A DNA stretch of 64,000 bases, taken from assembly GCA_947462685.1 (NCBI GenBank), contig CANHPL010000001.1, positions 186,001-250,000 on the forward strand, given 5' to 3'. A program made the translations under genes and the position numbers. Positions within the stretch are counted from its first letter, which is position 1; the number at the start of each line of letters is the position of its first letter. Origin of the DNA: Burkholderiaceae bacterium. GTDB lineage: Bacteria > Pseudomonadota > Gammaproteobacteria > Burkholderiales > Burkholderiaceae. The notes under the pieces are model-generated. The model was not told the origin of the DNA and did not search any database. It was given only the letters and a program-made list of their open reading frames with translations. Shown in pieces: positions 26,264 through 35,966 of the stretch.

Positions 26264-27059
26264 GTTAAGAATAATAACTGCAAATGTTAATGGTATACGG
26301 TCCGCGGCAAAAAAAGGCTTTTTTGAATGGATGAAAAGCACTCAAGCAGACTTTATTTGCTTACAAGAAATTAAAGCACAGTTCGATGATTTATCAACAG
26401 ATTTAACCTCTCAATTAAATTACTTATCGTATTTTCATTGCGCACAAAAAAAGGGCTATAGCGGTACTGGAATTTATTCAAAACATGTTCCCGATGAAGT
26501 ACTTACCGGTTTTGGTATTCCTGAATTTGATGATGAAGGACGATATACGGCCTTACGCTTTGGCAAGTTGTGGATTATCTCTGTCTACTTTCCTTCAGGT
26601 TCTAGCTCTGAAGATCGGCAAGCTGCCAAATTTCGTTTTTTAGAGGTTTTTTTACCCCATCTTCAGAACTTAAAAAAGCAAGGTTTTGAAATTGCCTTAT
26701 GCGGTGATATCAACATCGCTCATCAAGCAATTGACTTAAAAAACTGGAAAGGTAATCTCAAAAATTCTGGCTTTCTGCCTGAGGAGAGGGCTTGGATGAC
26801 TCATTTATTCGATTCCGAAGGATTTGTTGATGTCTATCGAAAAATTGAGCCAAGCGCCACTGACAGTTGTTACACCTGGTGGAGTCAGCGAGGACAGGCA
26901 TATAACAATAATGTTGGTTGGCGGATTGACTACCACATTACCACTGCCGGTTTAGGGTCTTTCGCTTCGGCACAACAGATTTATAAAAAAGAGCGCTTCT
27001 CTGATCATGCCCCTTTAATCATTGATTACGATTGTAATTTATCTGCATTTTCTGCTTGA
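26262..27059 (+). CDS. xth: Exodeoxyribonuclease III / AP endonuclease
   Basis: This 265-aa Mg-dependent nuclease repairs abasic sites and trims 3' ends. Catalytic motifs of the EEP fold are present: ITANVNGIRSA, CLQEIKAQ with Glu36, CGDINIAH with the Asp/Asn pair, WRIDYH and FSDHAPLIIDY with the terminal Asp-His. The start ATG at 26262 is embedded in the CATG it shares with pyrE, and its ribosome site (GAGG) is made of pyrE's first codons. It ends overlapping ampG by 34 bp tail to tail. Confidence 0.95.
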   Translation: MLRIITANVNGIRSAAKKGFFEWMKSTQADFICLQEIKAQFDDLSTDLTSQLNYLSYFHCAQKKGYSGTGIYSKHVPDEVLTGFGIPEFDDEGRYTALRFGKLWIISVYFPSGSSSEDRQAAKFRFLEVFLPHLQNLKKQGFEIALCGDINIAHQAIDLKNWKGNLKNSGFLPEERAWMTHLFDSEGFVDVYRKIEPSATDSCYTWWSQRGQAYNNNVGWRIDYHITTAGLGSFASAQQIYKKERFSDHAPLIIDYDCNLSAFSA

Positions 27060-28384
27060 TCACTACTTTGAATGAGATTTAATTTACCCACAAACCATAC
27101 CAAAATGAGTACCGGTACACCTATGATTGCAGTAGAAATAAAGAACGTTGAATATCCAAAATGGTCTACATAAACCCCAGAAAATCCAGCCATCCATTTT
27201 GGAATCAATAACATCATTGAACTAAAAAGAGCATATTGTGTGGCGCTATACGAAATATTCGTAAGAGATGATAAGTAGGCGATAAAAGCTGCAGAAGCTA
27301 TGCCAGAGCTTAAATTATCCGCTGATATCACAAAAACTAAACCGGTCAAATCATGTCCCTGTGTCGAAAGCCAAGCAAACAGTAAATTACTTGCAGCTGA
27401 TAAGATCGCGCCTAACATCAAAATACGATAAATACCAAATCTGATGGTTAAGCCTCCACCAATAAATGCCCCGAGTAACGTCATAATGACTCCAAATACC
27501 TTGGTCACACTTGCAACTTCATCTTTGGTATAGCCCATATCGACATAAAAGGGATTCGCCATAATCCCCATCACCACATCACTAATCCGATATACGGCTA
27601 TTAATGAAAGAATTAAAACGGCATGCCATTGATATCTTTTTAAAAAATCTGCGAAGGGCTCTAAAAATGCCACTTGAATCCATTGCTTCATCGAGTGCAC
27701 TTGCATTTTCGGAACATAGGGCTTCTCTTTGGAGAGTAACACTGTCACTACGCCTACCAACATCGATGCAGCCATGCATAAATAAGCCACTTGCCACCCA
27801 TGGTGATCATAGACATTGTCTGGAGTTAGTTGGGCACGTGCCGCAATCCACAAAACCCCTGCACCGGCCCAAATCATGGCAAATCGATAACCTGTCTGAT
27901 ATGCTGCCGCCAGCACGCCTTGCATTTTGGTGTTTGCCGACTCAATACGAAATGCATCTAACGCTATATCTTGGGTAGCTGAGCCAAAGGCCACCAACAC
28001 AGCAAAGAATGCTACTGCATGGACTTGCTGTGAAGGATCAGACATTGACATGCCGACTAGGCCCACCATGACCAATATTTGAGCAACTAATAACCAAGCT
28101 TTTCTACGCCCAAGACAATTCGACAACAACGGCAATGTTAGCCGGTCAACTAATGGCGCCCACACCCATTTCAATCCATAAATAAGTCCTATCCAAGATA
28201 AATAACCGATCGTACTTCTATCAATGCCTGCCTCTCTTAACCAAAAACCTAGAGTCCCTAAAACAAGTAACAACGGCAATCCCGCGGAGAAACCTAAAAA
28301 GAACATCTGCAGAGTAATTTTTTGGGTATAGGCGCAAAAAATTTCTGCTAAGGATTGTTTTGTTTCAGGCGTTGAACTGGACAT
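27026..28384 (-). CDS. ampG: AmpG-type muropeptide permease (MFS)
   Basis: The 452-aa inner membrane protein has about 12 hydrophobic segments. The AmpG pattern is present: FFLGFSAGLPLLLVLGTLGFWLREAG at the N-terminus, YGLKWVWAPLVDR, QDIALDAFRIE and GAGVLW. AmpG imports anhydro-muropeptides released by lytic transglycosylases such as the Slt homologue at 15838-17778. It follows metW after 3 bp as the last gene of argB-slmA-metX-metW-ampG. The symbol follows family resemblance; no AmpD or NagZ gene is in view. Confidence 0.85.
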   Translation of the reverse strand: MSSSTPETKQSLAEIFCAYTQKITLQMFFLGFSAGLPLLLVLGTLGFWLREAGIDRSTIGYLSWIGLIYGLKWVWAPLVDRLTLPLLSNCLGRRKAWLLVAQILVMVGLVGMSMSDPSQQVHAVAFFAVLVAFGSATQDIALDAFRIESANTKMQGVLAAAYQTGYRFAMIWAGAGVLWIAARAQLTPDNVYDHHGWQVAYLCMAASMLVGVVTVLLSKEKPYVPKMQVHSMKQWIQVAFLEPFADFLKRYQWHAVLILSLIAVYRISDVVMGIMANPFYVDMGYTKDEVASVTKVFGVIMTLLGAFIGGGLTIRFGIYRILMLGAILSAASNLLFAWLSTQGHDLTGLVFVISADNLSSGIASAAFIAYLSSLTNISYSATQYALFSSMMLLIPKWMAGFSGVYVDHFGYSTFFISTAIIGVPVLILVWFVGKLNLIQSSDQAENADKLQS

Positions 28385-28387
28385 TCT

Positions 28388-28978
28388 TTAGGCGCTTTGA
28401 ACTCGGTAAATCGCGAGGCTTCCTAGCAGGTTGGCACACCAACTAATTTCTTTACCATCATGCAATATGACACGGTCTAGTATTTTGATACCAATCTTAC
28501 TAGCTAATGCTTCAAAATCTGCAATGGTTAAAACACGCACATTGGGTGTGTTGTACCAATCAAATGGTAATGTTTTTGATACGGGCATTCTGCCTAAAAG
28601 AATATCAATGCGGTGAGACCAATGTGCAAAATTAGGAAATGAAATAACACATTCTTTACCTACTCGTACGATCTCATTTAAGATCGACTCTGTTTCATGA
28701 ATGGTTTGCAGTGTCTGTGAAAGTACCACCATATCAAAACTTTGGTTTTCGAATAAAGCCAGGCCAGCCTCTAAATCTTGCTGAATGACATCTAATCCTT
28801 TTTCGACGCACGCCAACACACTTAAATCAGAAATCTCTACGCCATAGGTTTGTACTTTTTTTTGTGCTCTGATATATTCTAAAAAATCTCCATCACCACA
28901 GCCAAGATCTAATAAACTCGAATTGGGTTGTATCCAATTTGCAATGGCAGAAAAATCCGCACGAACTTTTGTACTCAT
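28388..28978 (-). CDS. metW: Methionine biosynthesis protein MetW
   Basis: This 196-aa protein has a class I SAM-methyltransferase-like fold with [15 protein letters not shown] and the MetW hallmarks [26 protein letters not shown], and [21 protein letters not shown]. MetW partners MetX in many proteobacteria and is thought to be needed for its acyltransferase activity. The ATG overlaps the metX stop (ATGA), matching that partnership. Confidence 0.95.
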   Translation of the reverse strand: MSTKVRADFSAIANWIQPNSSLLDLGCGDGDFLEYIRAQKKVQTYGVEISDLSVLACVEKGLDVIQQDLEAGLALFENQSFDMVVLSQTLQTIHETESILNEIVRVGKECVISFPNFAHWSHRIDILLGRMPVSKTLPFDWYNTPNVRVLTIADFEALASKIGIKILDRVILHDGKEISWCANLLGSLAIYRVQSA

Positions 28979-30111
28979 GCCAAATCCTTTTGCATTTTTG
29001 AAAAATATGCGCGCAAAATGCCATGATATCTTTCATCATCGAGTAAGAAAGCGTCATGTCCATGAGGTGCATCAATCTCGGCATATGTTACTGAATGTTT
29101 CTCATCTAACAAGGCCTTTACAATTTCTCGACTTCGTTCTGGGGCAAAACGCCAATCCGTTGTAAAGCTAATGACGAGGGATTTTGATTGCATAGCAGCT
29201 AACGCTTTGGATAAGTTTCCTCCATGATTTTTAGCTGGATCAAAATAATCAAGGGCTCTAGTAATAAGAAGGTAGGTATTTGCATCAAAGTAATCAGCAA
29301 ATTTTTCGCCTTGATAACGAAGATAACTTTCTACCTCAAACTCCGTATCAAAACTAAATCGATAGTCTTGCGGGTCGCCTTGGAGACGCTTTAAATCCCT
29401 ACCAAACTTTTCTGCCATATCATCATTTGATAAATACGTAATGTGGCCAATCATTCTTGCCACACGAAGACCTCTTCTGGGTGTGACTTGATGAGCGTAA
29501 TAATTACCTTCATGAAAGTCCGGATCACTCATGATGGCACTTCGCGCAATTTCATTAAAGGCAATATTTTGCGCTGATAAACTTGCTGCCGAGGCAATAA
29601 TCAGACAATGTTCAACACGTTCTGGAAACTGAATTCCCCAAGCAAGTGCCTGCATACCGCCCAAACTTCCACCCATGACAGCAGCAAATTTTTGAATTCC
29701 AAAATAATCAGCAAGTCGTGCTTGAGATCCCACCCAGTCCTCAACAGTCACCATAGGAAATTTACTGCCATAAGGTGCATTGGTTTCAGGATTGATGCTC
29801 ATAGGACCAGTAGAACCAAAACAAGATCCCAAATTATTGACTCCAATTACAAAATAGTGATCGGTATCCAAGGGCTTTCCTGGGCCAATCATGTTATCCC
29901 ACCATCCTGCTTTTCCGGTTACGGGGTCAACTCCTGCAACATGATGCGAAGCATTTAGGGCATGACAGATTAAAACTGCATTCGTTTTATTTGCGTTTAA
30001 TTGCCCGTAGGTTTGGACTTCTAAAGAGTAGGAAGCTAACTGAGCGCCACTCTTTAGTGCTAGGGGCTCATTAAATTGAATTGAATATGACTGAGTATTT
30101 AGACCAGTCAT
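28975..30111 (-). CDS. metX: Homoserine O-acyltransferase (acetyl- or succinyl-specific)
   Basis: MetX activates homoserine for methionine synthesis. This 378-aa alpha/beta-hydrolase has the nucleophile elbow [14 protein letters not shown] with catalytic Ser, a late Asp in the [12 protein letters not shown] region, and the C-terminal His in [12 protein letters not shown]. The N-terminal [15 protein letters not shown] and [19 protein letters not shown] are typical. Paired MetX-MetW enzymes of beta-proteobacteria often use succinyl-CoA; I cannot decide the acyl donor from sequence. It overlaps slmA upstream and metW downstream by 4 bp each. Confidence 0.96.
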   Translation of the reverse strand: MTGLNTQSYSIQFNEPLALKSGAQLASYSLEVQTYGQLNANKTNAVLICHALNASHHVAGVDPVTGKAGWWDNMIGPGKPLDTDHYFVIGVNNLGSCFGSTGPMSINPETNAPYGSKFPMVTVEDWVGSQARLADYFGIQKFAAVMGGSLGGMQALAWGIQFPERVEHCLIIASAASLSAQNIAFNEIARSAIMSDPDFHEGNYYAHQVTPRRGLRVARMIGHITYLSNDDMAEKFGRDLKRLQGDPQDYRFSFDTEFEVESYLRYQGEKFADYFDANTYLLITRALDYFDPAKNHGGNLSKALAAMQSKSLVISFTTDWRFAPERSREIVKALLDEKHSVTYAEIDAPHGHDAFLLDDERYHGILRAYFSKMQKDLA

Positions 30112-30758
30112 ACAAGCAGAAGTACGCCCATGGATGCTGTTGCATTATCTAGTGGGGATTTTGTAAAGCCACTTCTCGCGAAACGATGCCAACGACCGAC
30201 AACATATGCCATGACTAACCCAGATCGATGGCTGATATCGTCCGCTGACCAACTAATATTTTGTTGGGTTTGCATAATACGAAAGGATTGCTTCATAGAC
30301 GCTTCAACACGCTCTAATACTTGATTAATACGCTCTTGCAGTCGAGCATCTTCTTGAAACAAGGAATCCCCCAATAAGACTCGAGTCATTCCGGGGTTTT
30401 TCTCAGAAAAAGCTAGTAACATCATCGCAATTTCTTGAATCTGGATTCTGCCATCTTCTTCTTTGGCTATGATTTGATTGATGAGCCCAAAAATGGTCTG
30501 TTCAATAAATGCTATCAGACCGTCAAACATTTGGGCTTTACTTGCAAAATGTCGATATAGTGCTGCTTCAGAAACTTGAATTTTGGCAGCTAATGCTGCT
30601 GTTGTCACTCTTTCACCTTGCGGGTTTTCTAACATTTCAGCTAAAGCTTGCAAAATTTGGATGCGGCGCTCCCCCGGCTTGGGACGCTTGCGGCCCTTTG
30701 TTTCTTCTAGGGTTGGAGTACCGTTTGTCTCCAGATTTACTGCATCTTGGCTACTCAT
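30108..30758 (-). CDS. slmA: Nucleoid occlusion factor SlmA (TetR family)
   Basis: SlmA binds specific chromosomal sites and blocks FtsZ assembly over the nucleoid. The 216-aa protein starts with a basic [12 protein letters not shown] segment, then the TetR helix-turn-helix ([20 protein letters not shown]), then [18 protein letters not shown], which follows SlmA and not generic TetR regulators. It starts directly after argB ends. The linkage argB-slmA recurs in Burkholderiales as I remember it. Confidence 0.9.
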   Translation of the reverse strand: MSSQDAVNLETNGTPTLEETKGRKRPKPGERRIQILQALAEMLENPQGERVTTAALAAKIQVSEAALYRHFASKAQMFDGLIAFIEQTIFGLINQIIAKEEDGRIQIQEIAMMLLAFSEKNPGMTRVLLGDSLFQEDARLQERINQVLERVEASMKQSFRIMQTQQNISWSADDISHRSGLVMAYVVGRWHRFARSGFTKSPLDNATASMGVLLLV

Positions 30759-31661
30759 TTATTGTGATCGAATCATTGTTCCAAAAGCTTGTTCTGTCAA
30801 AATTTCCAATAGCAGAGAATGCTCTATTCTGCCATCAATGATATGTACTGAATTTACTCCACTTCTTGCTGCATCAAGCGCTGATGATATTTTTGGTAGC
30901 ATCCCCCCTGATATCGTACCATCTGCAAATAAGGCATCGATTTCTTTTGCGCTTAAATCGGTCAACAACTCACCTTTGCTATTCATTACACCTGGAATAT
31001 TGGTCATCATCACCAACTTTTCTGCATGCAAAATCTCTGCCATTTTCCCTGCAACTAAGTCTGCATTAATATTGTAAGCCCTTCCATCCTCACCAAATCC
31101 AATTGGTGAAATAACCGGAATAAAGGCATCATCTTGTAAGGCCTTAACTACTGCCGGATTGATTGAGCTAATTTCACCGACGAAACCAATATCGATTTTT
31201 TTTGTCGGATCATCTTTATCCGGCATCAATAATTTTTTTGCCTTAATCAAACCACCATCTTTGCCGGTAAGGCCAACTGCTTGACCGCCGAATTGGTTAA
31301 TCATCATAACGATGTCTTGTTGTACTTCTCCACCAAGTACCCACTCCACAACTTCCATCGTTTCATCATCGGTAACGCGCATGCCTTGAATAAAGGTTCC
31401 AGCTTTGCCTATTTTTTTCAAGGCATCATCAATTTGTGGGCCGCCACCATGAACCACGACTGGATTCATGCCAACCAATTTGAGTAAAATTACGTCTCGA
31501 GCAAAGCCTTCTTTAAGACGCTCCTCAGTCATCGCATTACCACCGTATTTAATCACGATAGTTTTGCCATGATATTGGCGAATATAAGGCAGCGCCTCAG
31601 CAAGAATTTCTGCCTTGAGTGTTGGTGCAATATCGCTTAGGGTAAGGTCTTTATGTTCCAT
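30759..31661 (-). CDS. argB: Acetylglutamate kinase
   Basis: ArgB phosphorylates N-acetylglutamate in arginine synthesis. The 300-aa protein carries VIKYGGNAM near residue 35, [26 protein letters not shown], and [21 protein letters not shown]. Length and motifs are canonical for the cytosolic amino acid kinase family. It appears to be the first gene of a five-gene minus-strand operon. The region upstream (31662-31829) is very AT-rich and shared with the divergent zinc-related genes. Confidence 0.97.
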   Translation of the reverse strand: MEHKDLTLSDIAPTLKAEILAEALPYIRQYHGKTIVIKYGGNAMTEERLKEGFARDVILLKLVGMNPVVVHGGGPQIDDALKKIGKAGTFIQGMRVTDDETMEVVEWVLGGEVQQDIVMMINQFGGQAVGLTGKDGGLIKAKKLLMPDKDDPTKKIDIGFVGEISSINPAVVKALQDDAFIPVISPIGFGEDGRAYNINADLVAGKMAEILHAEKLVMMTNIPGVMNSKGELLTDLSAKEIDALFADGTISGGMLPKISSALDAARSGVNSVHIIDGRIEHSLLLEILTEQAFGTMIRSQ

Positions 31662-31829
31662 AATTTTTTTAACAAATAATCCTAATGATAAGTGAAAGTT
31701 AAGAAAATATTAATTTTTTGTCATTTTCTAAATATACCCCTCTAATTCAACCCTTTTATTTCCATTTTGAAACATCAATCTAGTAATGCATTTTTTTACT
31801 TAGTTTTTAAATAATGGTACATTAGCTGT

Positions 31830-32210
31830 ATGTTTTACATTCATCATCCTAAGTCAAAATTACTTTCCAATTGGTGCAAAGTCATATTGTTTAGCATTTT
31901 GTTTACGCAATTTTTAGGATATCAGCATCGGGTAGCTCATGCGTTAATAAGCAACTCTCAACATGTATCCGCCCCCCAATTTAATACCTTACCTGTAGCT
32001 TTTGAGGGGTCAGACTTTTTTACCCATCAAGACATTAAACATGAATGTGCTTCTTGGGATCATGCTGTATTAGGTTATGGATTTTCAAGCCTTCTATTTC
32101 AAATAGAACTCTTATCCCTTAGCTTTGGAATCAATCGATCAAGTTATCAATCCAACTGTTTTTCCAAGACCTTTTCTTATCACTCAAGAGCCCCGCCTAC
32201 CTCAAATTAA
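31830..32210 (+). CDS. Small exported cysteine/histidine-containing protein upstream of a TonB receptor
   Basis: The 126-aa protein has an N-terminal hydrophobic stretch (LFSILFTQFLG) that may be a signal peptide cut near AHA. The mature part contains HQDIKHECASWDHAVLGYG and ends YHSRAPPTSN. The Cys/His/Asp cluster and the C-terminal RAPP resemble the DUF2946-type small proteins that I recall beside metal-responsive TonB receptors in Burkholderiales; I cannot confirm this. It lies 29 bp before the receptor gene on the same strand, so a shared metal-linked role is likely. Alternative: an unrelated secreted peptide. Confidence 0.55.
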   Translation: MFYIHHPKSKLLSNWCKVILFSILFTQFLGYQHRVAHALISNSQHVSAPQFNTLPVAFEGSDFFTHQDIKHECASWDHAVLGYGFSSLLFQIELLSLSFGINRSSYQSNCFSKTFSYHSRAPPTSN

Positions 32211-32239
32211 TTCTTTTTTTTAATTAATTTAAGGGCGTT

Positions 32240-34276
32240 ATGGGTAAATATCACATTTGTTTTTTATATGTATTTTTTTTGAGTTCATGCTTTTTTTATA
32301 GTCATTTCATCTTTGCGCAAGAACAATCGATTCGGGTAACAGATATTCCGCCATTAACCGTCGAAGGTTCTACCGCGTTTTCCAATAACTCTGAACTGAA
32401 TATTGGTCAAAGGGAACTCCAAAATAGATTCTCCGCCAATATTGCTGACTCTTTAAATGATCAGCTTGGATTTAGTAGCTCATCTTTTGGTCAAAGTTCG
32501 AACCGACCAATTATCAGGGGGATGTCTGGTTACAGAGCCCCAACTCTTCAAAATGGCATGAACTCTGGAGACGTATCGAGCGTTTCTCCTGATCATGCGG
32601 TTGCTTCTGAGGTCATGTTTAGTCAAGCTATAGAATTGTTACGCGGTGGCGAATCACTACGTTATAGCTCTGGCGCAAATCAGGGTCTTATCAATGTGGT
32701 TGATCAGAGAATACCCTCGACTATTTTAGCGGAGCCCAGTGCTAGTCTTATTGGTCAATATAACTTGAACCAACGGGGTCTATCGACTGGCATATTGGCT
32801 GAAGACTCGATTGGCAACTGGACGTTACATGTTGATAATACTTCACGTCATTTGAATGATTATCAACGTCCTGATGGTCAAACTCAACCATATTCTTTTA
32901 CTCGTCAAAATGATTTTGGGGTAGGTGCAAGTTATTTTAGAGCATCGGGTTTTACCGGGTTTTCTTTTAGTCAATTTCAAAATTTGTATGGAATACCTTC
33001 TCAAGAAGGCTCTCAAATTGACTTATTTCAAACGCGTTTTTCCGTACTCGATGAAGAATCAAATCCATTCGCGGGCATTTCCAAACTCAAATCGCAATTT
33101 ACTTATACCAACTATAAGCATCAAGAGATTTCCAATGTTCAAACGCCAGAGTCTGAGTTTAAAAACAAGTCCTATGAAGCTCGCTTAGAGTTATTTCATC
33201 ATCCTTATGAAGGCTGGAATGGATCTTTTGGCTTTCAAGCGGGTAGTGGAACCATCTCTGCATCTGATTTAACAAACCCCAACCTCAATGCGGCTATCAT
33301 TCCCTCTACAACATCTACCAATTTTGCTATGTTTGCCGTGGAAAATAAGTCCTTTGGCCAAATTGCTGTTCAACAAGCCTTACGATATGAGTGGCTTAAA
33401 CGTAGTCCTGATTCATCTATTCCATATACAGATAACCCTAATTTTGATATTCCTACTGGTGGCAATGCACCGCTGAGTACTACACCAAGCTCAAATCAGT
33501 TTTCTCTCATTTCTTTATCTTCACAAGCTGCCTGGAATTACTCTGTCGAACATGCCATATTAATTCGCTATAGCTTTACTCAACGGGCTCCCGGTGTTGA
33601 TGAGTTGTACTCGTTTGGAAATCATGATGCAACTGCCACTTTTGATGTCGGCAACAACAATCTGAATAAGGAAAGCTCGAATCATTTTGAAATGGGCTGG
33701 AGAAAAAATAAAGGTCTCACACAGGCAAAGCTTAATCTTTATCAAGATTTTATTTCAAACTTTATTTATACCCAATATACAGGTGCAACAGATCAAAATA
33801 GTGGCTTTCCTGTTCGTCAATTTTTACAAGCAAATGCAATTATTAAGGGAATAGAATCTGAGATTACTTACAATCTAAATGGTGATGGGTTTTCTGGTCG
33901 CATTTTTGGGGATTATTCAGAAGGCACTCTAGACCAAGGTGGCCACTTACCTCTTCAGCCAGCAACTCGCATTGGTGGGGCGATTTATTACAACCGATTT
34001 GATTGGAAATCAAATCTCTCATTCATTCATGCATTTGGGCAATATAAAACTGCCACATCTACTTTTTATAACGAACCTAGTACCGCAGGGTATAACAAAT
34101 TAGATTTTAGATTGTCAAAATCGCAAGCAATCAATCGAATACTAGTTACTTACTATTTACAGGCAAATAATTTATTGAACGATACCATCCGATTCTCAAC
34201 AACTGTGGACACTCTCAGAATGTATGCCCCACAACCTGGTAGAACCTTTATTTTAGGAATAAAAGTAGACTACTAG
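32240..34276 (+). CDS. TonB-dependent outer membrane receptor, ZnuD-like
   Basis: The 678-aa protein has a signal peptide ending near FIFAQEQ, then a plug domain (about 30-150) with SNRPIIRGMSGYRAPTLQNGM, VSPDHAVASEVMF and IELLRGGESLRYSSGANQGLINVVD. A 22-strand-type barrel ends in ILGIKVDY with a terminal Tyr. The plug motif with DHAV and LRGG is close to ZnuD zinc receptors, in which no His-rich loop is strictly required. Downstream convergent genes encode a COG0523 GTPase and a cysteine-poor DksA, both fitting zinc economy. Another metal or a heme-like ligand cannot be excluded. No clear Zur box was found. Confidence 0.8.
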   Translation: MGKYHICFLYVFFLSSCFFYSHFIFAQEQSIRVTDIPPLTVEGSTAFSNNSELNIGQRELQNRFSANIADSLNDQLGFSSSSFGQSSNRPIIRGMSGYRAPTLQNGMNSGDVSSVSPDHAVASEVMFSQAIELLRGGESLRYSSGANQGLINVVDQRIPSTILAEPSASLIGQYNLNQRGLSTGILAEDSIGNWTLHVDNTSRHLNDYQRPDGQTQPYSFTRQNDFGVGASYFRASGFTGFSFSQFQNLYGIPSQEGSQIDLFQTRFSVLDEESNPFAGISKLKSQFTYTNYKHQEISNVQTPESEFKNKSYEARLELFHHPYEGWNGSFGFQAGSGTISASDLTNPNLNAAIIPSTTSTNFAMFAVENKSFGQIAVQQALRYEWLKRSPDSSIPYTDNPNFDIPTGGNAPLSTTPSSNQFSLISLSSQAAWNYSVEHAILIRYSFTQRAPGVDELYSFGNHDATATFDVGNNNLNKESSNHFEMGWRKNKGLTQAKLNLYQDFISNFIYTQYTGATDQNSGFPVRQFLQANAIIKGIESEITYNLNGDGFSGRIFGDYSEGTLDQGGHLPLQPATRIGGAIYYNRFDWKSNLSFIHAFGQYKTATSTFYNEPSTAGYNKLDFRLSKSQAINRILVTYYLQANNLLNDTIRFSTTVDTLRMYAPQPGRTFILGIKVDY

Positions 34277-34278
34277 GC

Positions 34279-34307
34279 ATTTGGTGATTTAATCTCCAAA
34301 TAATTTT
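34279..34307 (+). terminator. Weak terminator-like hairpin after the TonB receptor
   Basis: ATTTGG (34279-34284) pairs with CCAAAT (34296-34301) around an 11-nt loop and is followed by AATTTTT. The stem is only 6 bp. It overlaps the stop codon of the convergent dksA-like gene. Confidence 0.35.
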
Positions 34308-34846
34308 TGGCGAAGCTCACGTCTTTCCTGAGCTTCAAGTGACAAATTGGCGGTTGGTCTGGCAAGCAATCTCGAAACTCCGATTGCTTCGCCGGTTTCT
34401 TCACACCAACCGTATTCTCCAGATTCGATTCTTCCGAGTGCTTGTTCTACTTTCTTCAAAAGCTTTCTTTCGCGATCTCTAGTTCTTAATTCTAGAGCAT
34501 GCTCTTCTTCAATAGTTGCTCGATCAGCAGGGTCTGGAACCAAAGTGTTTTCTCGTAAATTTACGGTCGTGGCATCTGCATTTTTTAAAATATCATCACG
34601 TAATTTTTGTAGGCGTTCTTTAAAAAACTCTAATTGCTCTGCATTCATATAGTCTTTATCAGACATTTTCGTTAACTGTGCTTCAGAAATTAATTCAATT
34701 ACTTTCGTTGTAGCCGGTTTTTTTGTTTTAGTAGTCATTTCATTTTTAGCTTGATCTTTAGATCCAGCTTTATTTCCTTTAGTATTTTTTTCAGTATCTA
34801 TGTTTGTTTTTTTACTTACTGTTTTTTTTATGGTCGATGTAGGCAT
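34289..34846 (-). CDS. dksA: DksA-family transcription factor, zinc-finger cysteines mostly replaced
   Basis: DksA enters the RNA polymerase secondary channel and with ppGpp adjusts transcription. The 185-aa protein has a Lys-rich N-terminus, a coiled coil with the tip motif DPADRA (Asp105, Asp108), and a C-terminal globular segment. Where the four zinc cysteines should be it has Cys148, Thr151, Ser169 and Ala172, the C-T-S-A pattern of zinc-independent DksA2-like proteins. The start is ATG 34846 with AAGGATC upstream; the frame extends to 34981 but would overlap the next gene without a ribosome site. It lies 38 bp after the COG0523 GTPase. Confidence 0.9.
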   Translation of the reverse strand: MPTSTIKKTVSKKTNIDTEKNTKGNKAGSKDQAKNEMTTKTKKPATTKVIELISEAQLTKMSDKDYMNAEQLEFFKERLQKLRDDILKNADATTVNLRENTLVPDPADRATIEEEHALELRTRDRERKLLKKVEQALGRIESGEYGWCEETGEAIGVSRLLARPTANLSLEAQERRELRQKLFGD

Positions 34847-34884
34847 TTTTTGATCCTTATATATTTTTTTATGTTTCTTGAAGA

Positions 34885-35931
34885 TTAAACTAAACAACCC
34901 TCTAAACCCATCATTAAAGTATCTTTTGGTAAATCCTGTCCTATAAATACAATTTTTGATTGCTTTAACTCTGTGCCCCACGGACCTGCCATATCGCTGC
35001 CCATCATTTCATGGACACCCTGTAAGACCACTTTACGATTTGAACCTTTAACGTATAAAACTCCCTTATAACGTAATAATTTTTGACCAAATACGGATAA
35101 TATGCCCCCTAAGAAGTCTTCAAGTTTTTTGTGATCAAAAGGCTTGTCACTTCTAAACACAAAAGATTGAATTTTATCGGTATGACCATGGTGGTCATGA
35201 TGATGCTCGTGCCCATGGTGATGATCATGATCGTGATCATGACTATGATCATGTCCACAATCCTCATGATCCTCTTGTTCTAAAAAATGTGGGTCAATAT
35301 CTAATTTTGCGTTTAAATTAAATCCATGAAGGTCAAATACTTCATCTAGATTGACCACACCATGAGTAATTTCTTTAATTGGTGCTTTTGGGTTCATATG
35401 GACAATGCGATTTCTTAAAGCCTGTCGAATTTTTTCATCCACAACATCACATTTAGTAATGAATATTTGATCTGCAAAACCGACTTGATTTTGAGCTTCT
35501 TCATGTTGATCTAATTGCTGATCACCATGTTTGGCATCAACCAATGTCACAACAGCATCTAAAACATAATGTTCAGCGACATCATCATCCATAAAAAATG
35601 TTTGAGCTACTGGGCCTGGATTGGCGATTCCAGTTGTTTCTATCACCACACGGTCGAAGGATATTTGTTTAGCTTTTTTCTGTTCCCACAACTGATTCAA
35701 TGCCTCTACTAAATCGCCACGAATAGTGCAACAGACACAACCGTTACTCATTTGCACAATCTGTTCATCACTATTTTGAATAAGAATTTCGTTATCGATA
35801 TTTTCTTCGCCAAACTCATTTTCTATAACTGCAATTTTCTTTCCATGATCAGCAGTTAATATGTGTTTTAAGAGCGTCGTTTTGCCGCTTCCCAAAAAGC
35901 CAGTCAAAATCGTTACAGGTATAAGTGCCAT
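34885..35931 (-). CDS. COG0523/CobW-type GTPase metallochaperone with His-rich linker
   Basis: The 348-aa G3E-family GTPase has the P-loop GFLGSGKT (residues 11-18), the metal-binding CxCC motif (Cys65, Cys67, Cys68), a TKCD nucleotide motif and a CobW_C domain. Between the domains, about residues 218-250, lies a run of nearly alternating His and Asp. COG0523 proteins deliver zinc or other metals to client proteins. The neighbours (zinc-free type DksA, ZnuD-like receptor) favour zinc, but cobalt or nickel handling is not excluded. The same gene beside dksA occurs in other Burkholderiales. Confidence 0.9.
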   Translation of the reverse strand: MALIPVTILTGFLGSGKTTLLKHILTADHGKKIAVIENEFGEENIDNEILIQNSDEQIVQMSNGCVCCTIRGDLVEALNQLWEQKKAKQISFDRVVIETTGIANPGPVAQTFFMDDDVAEHYVLDAVVTLVDAKHGDQQLDQHEEAQNQVGFADQIFITKCDVVDEKIRQALRNRIVHMNPKAPIKEITHGVVNLDEVFDLHGFNLNAKLDIDPHFLEQEDHEDCGHDHSHDHDHDHHHGHEHHHDHHGHTDKIQSFVFRSDKPFDHKKLEDFLGGILSVFGQKLLRYKGVLYVKGSNRKVVLQGVHEMMGSDMAGPWGTELKQSKIVFIGQDLPKDTLMMGLEGCLV

Positions 35932-35966
35932 TTTTTCCTAAATCTTTGCTTAAGCCATAGATATGC

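Noticed and set aside
26264-26341. Longer pyrE start at 26341
   Set aside because: The extension is antisense xth sequence; the E. coli-like PyrE start is at 26263.
31662-31829. Zur box before the small protein and TonB receptor
   Set aside because: GAAACATCAAT...ATGCATTTTT is only loosely symmetric; no clear palindrome matches a Zur consensus.
34847-34981. Longer N-terminus of the DksA-like protein starting at 34981
   Set aside because: It would overlap the COG0523 gene, has no ribosome site, and the ATG at 34846 with AAGGATC explains the gene.
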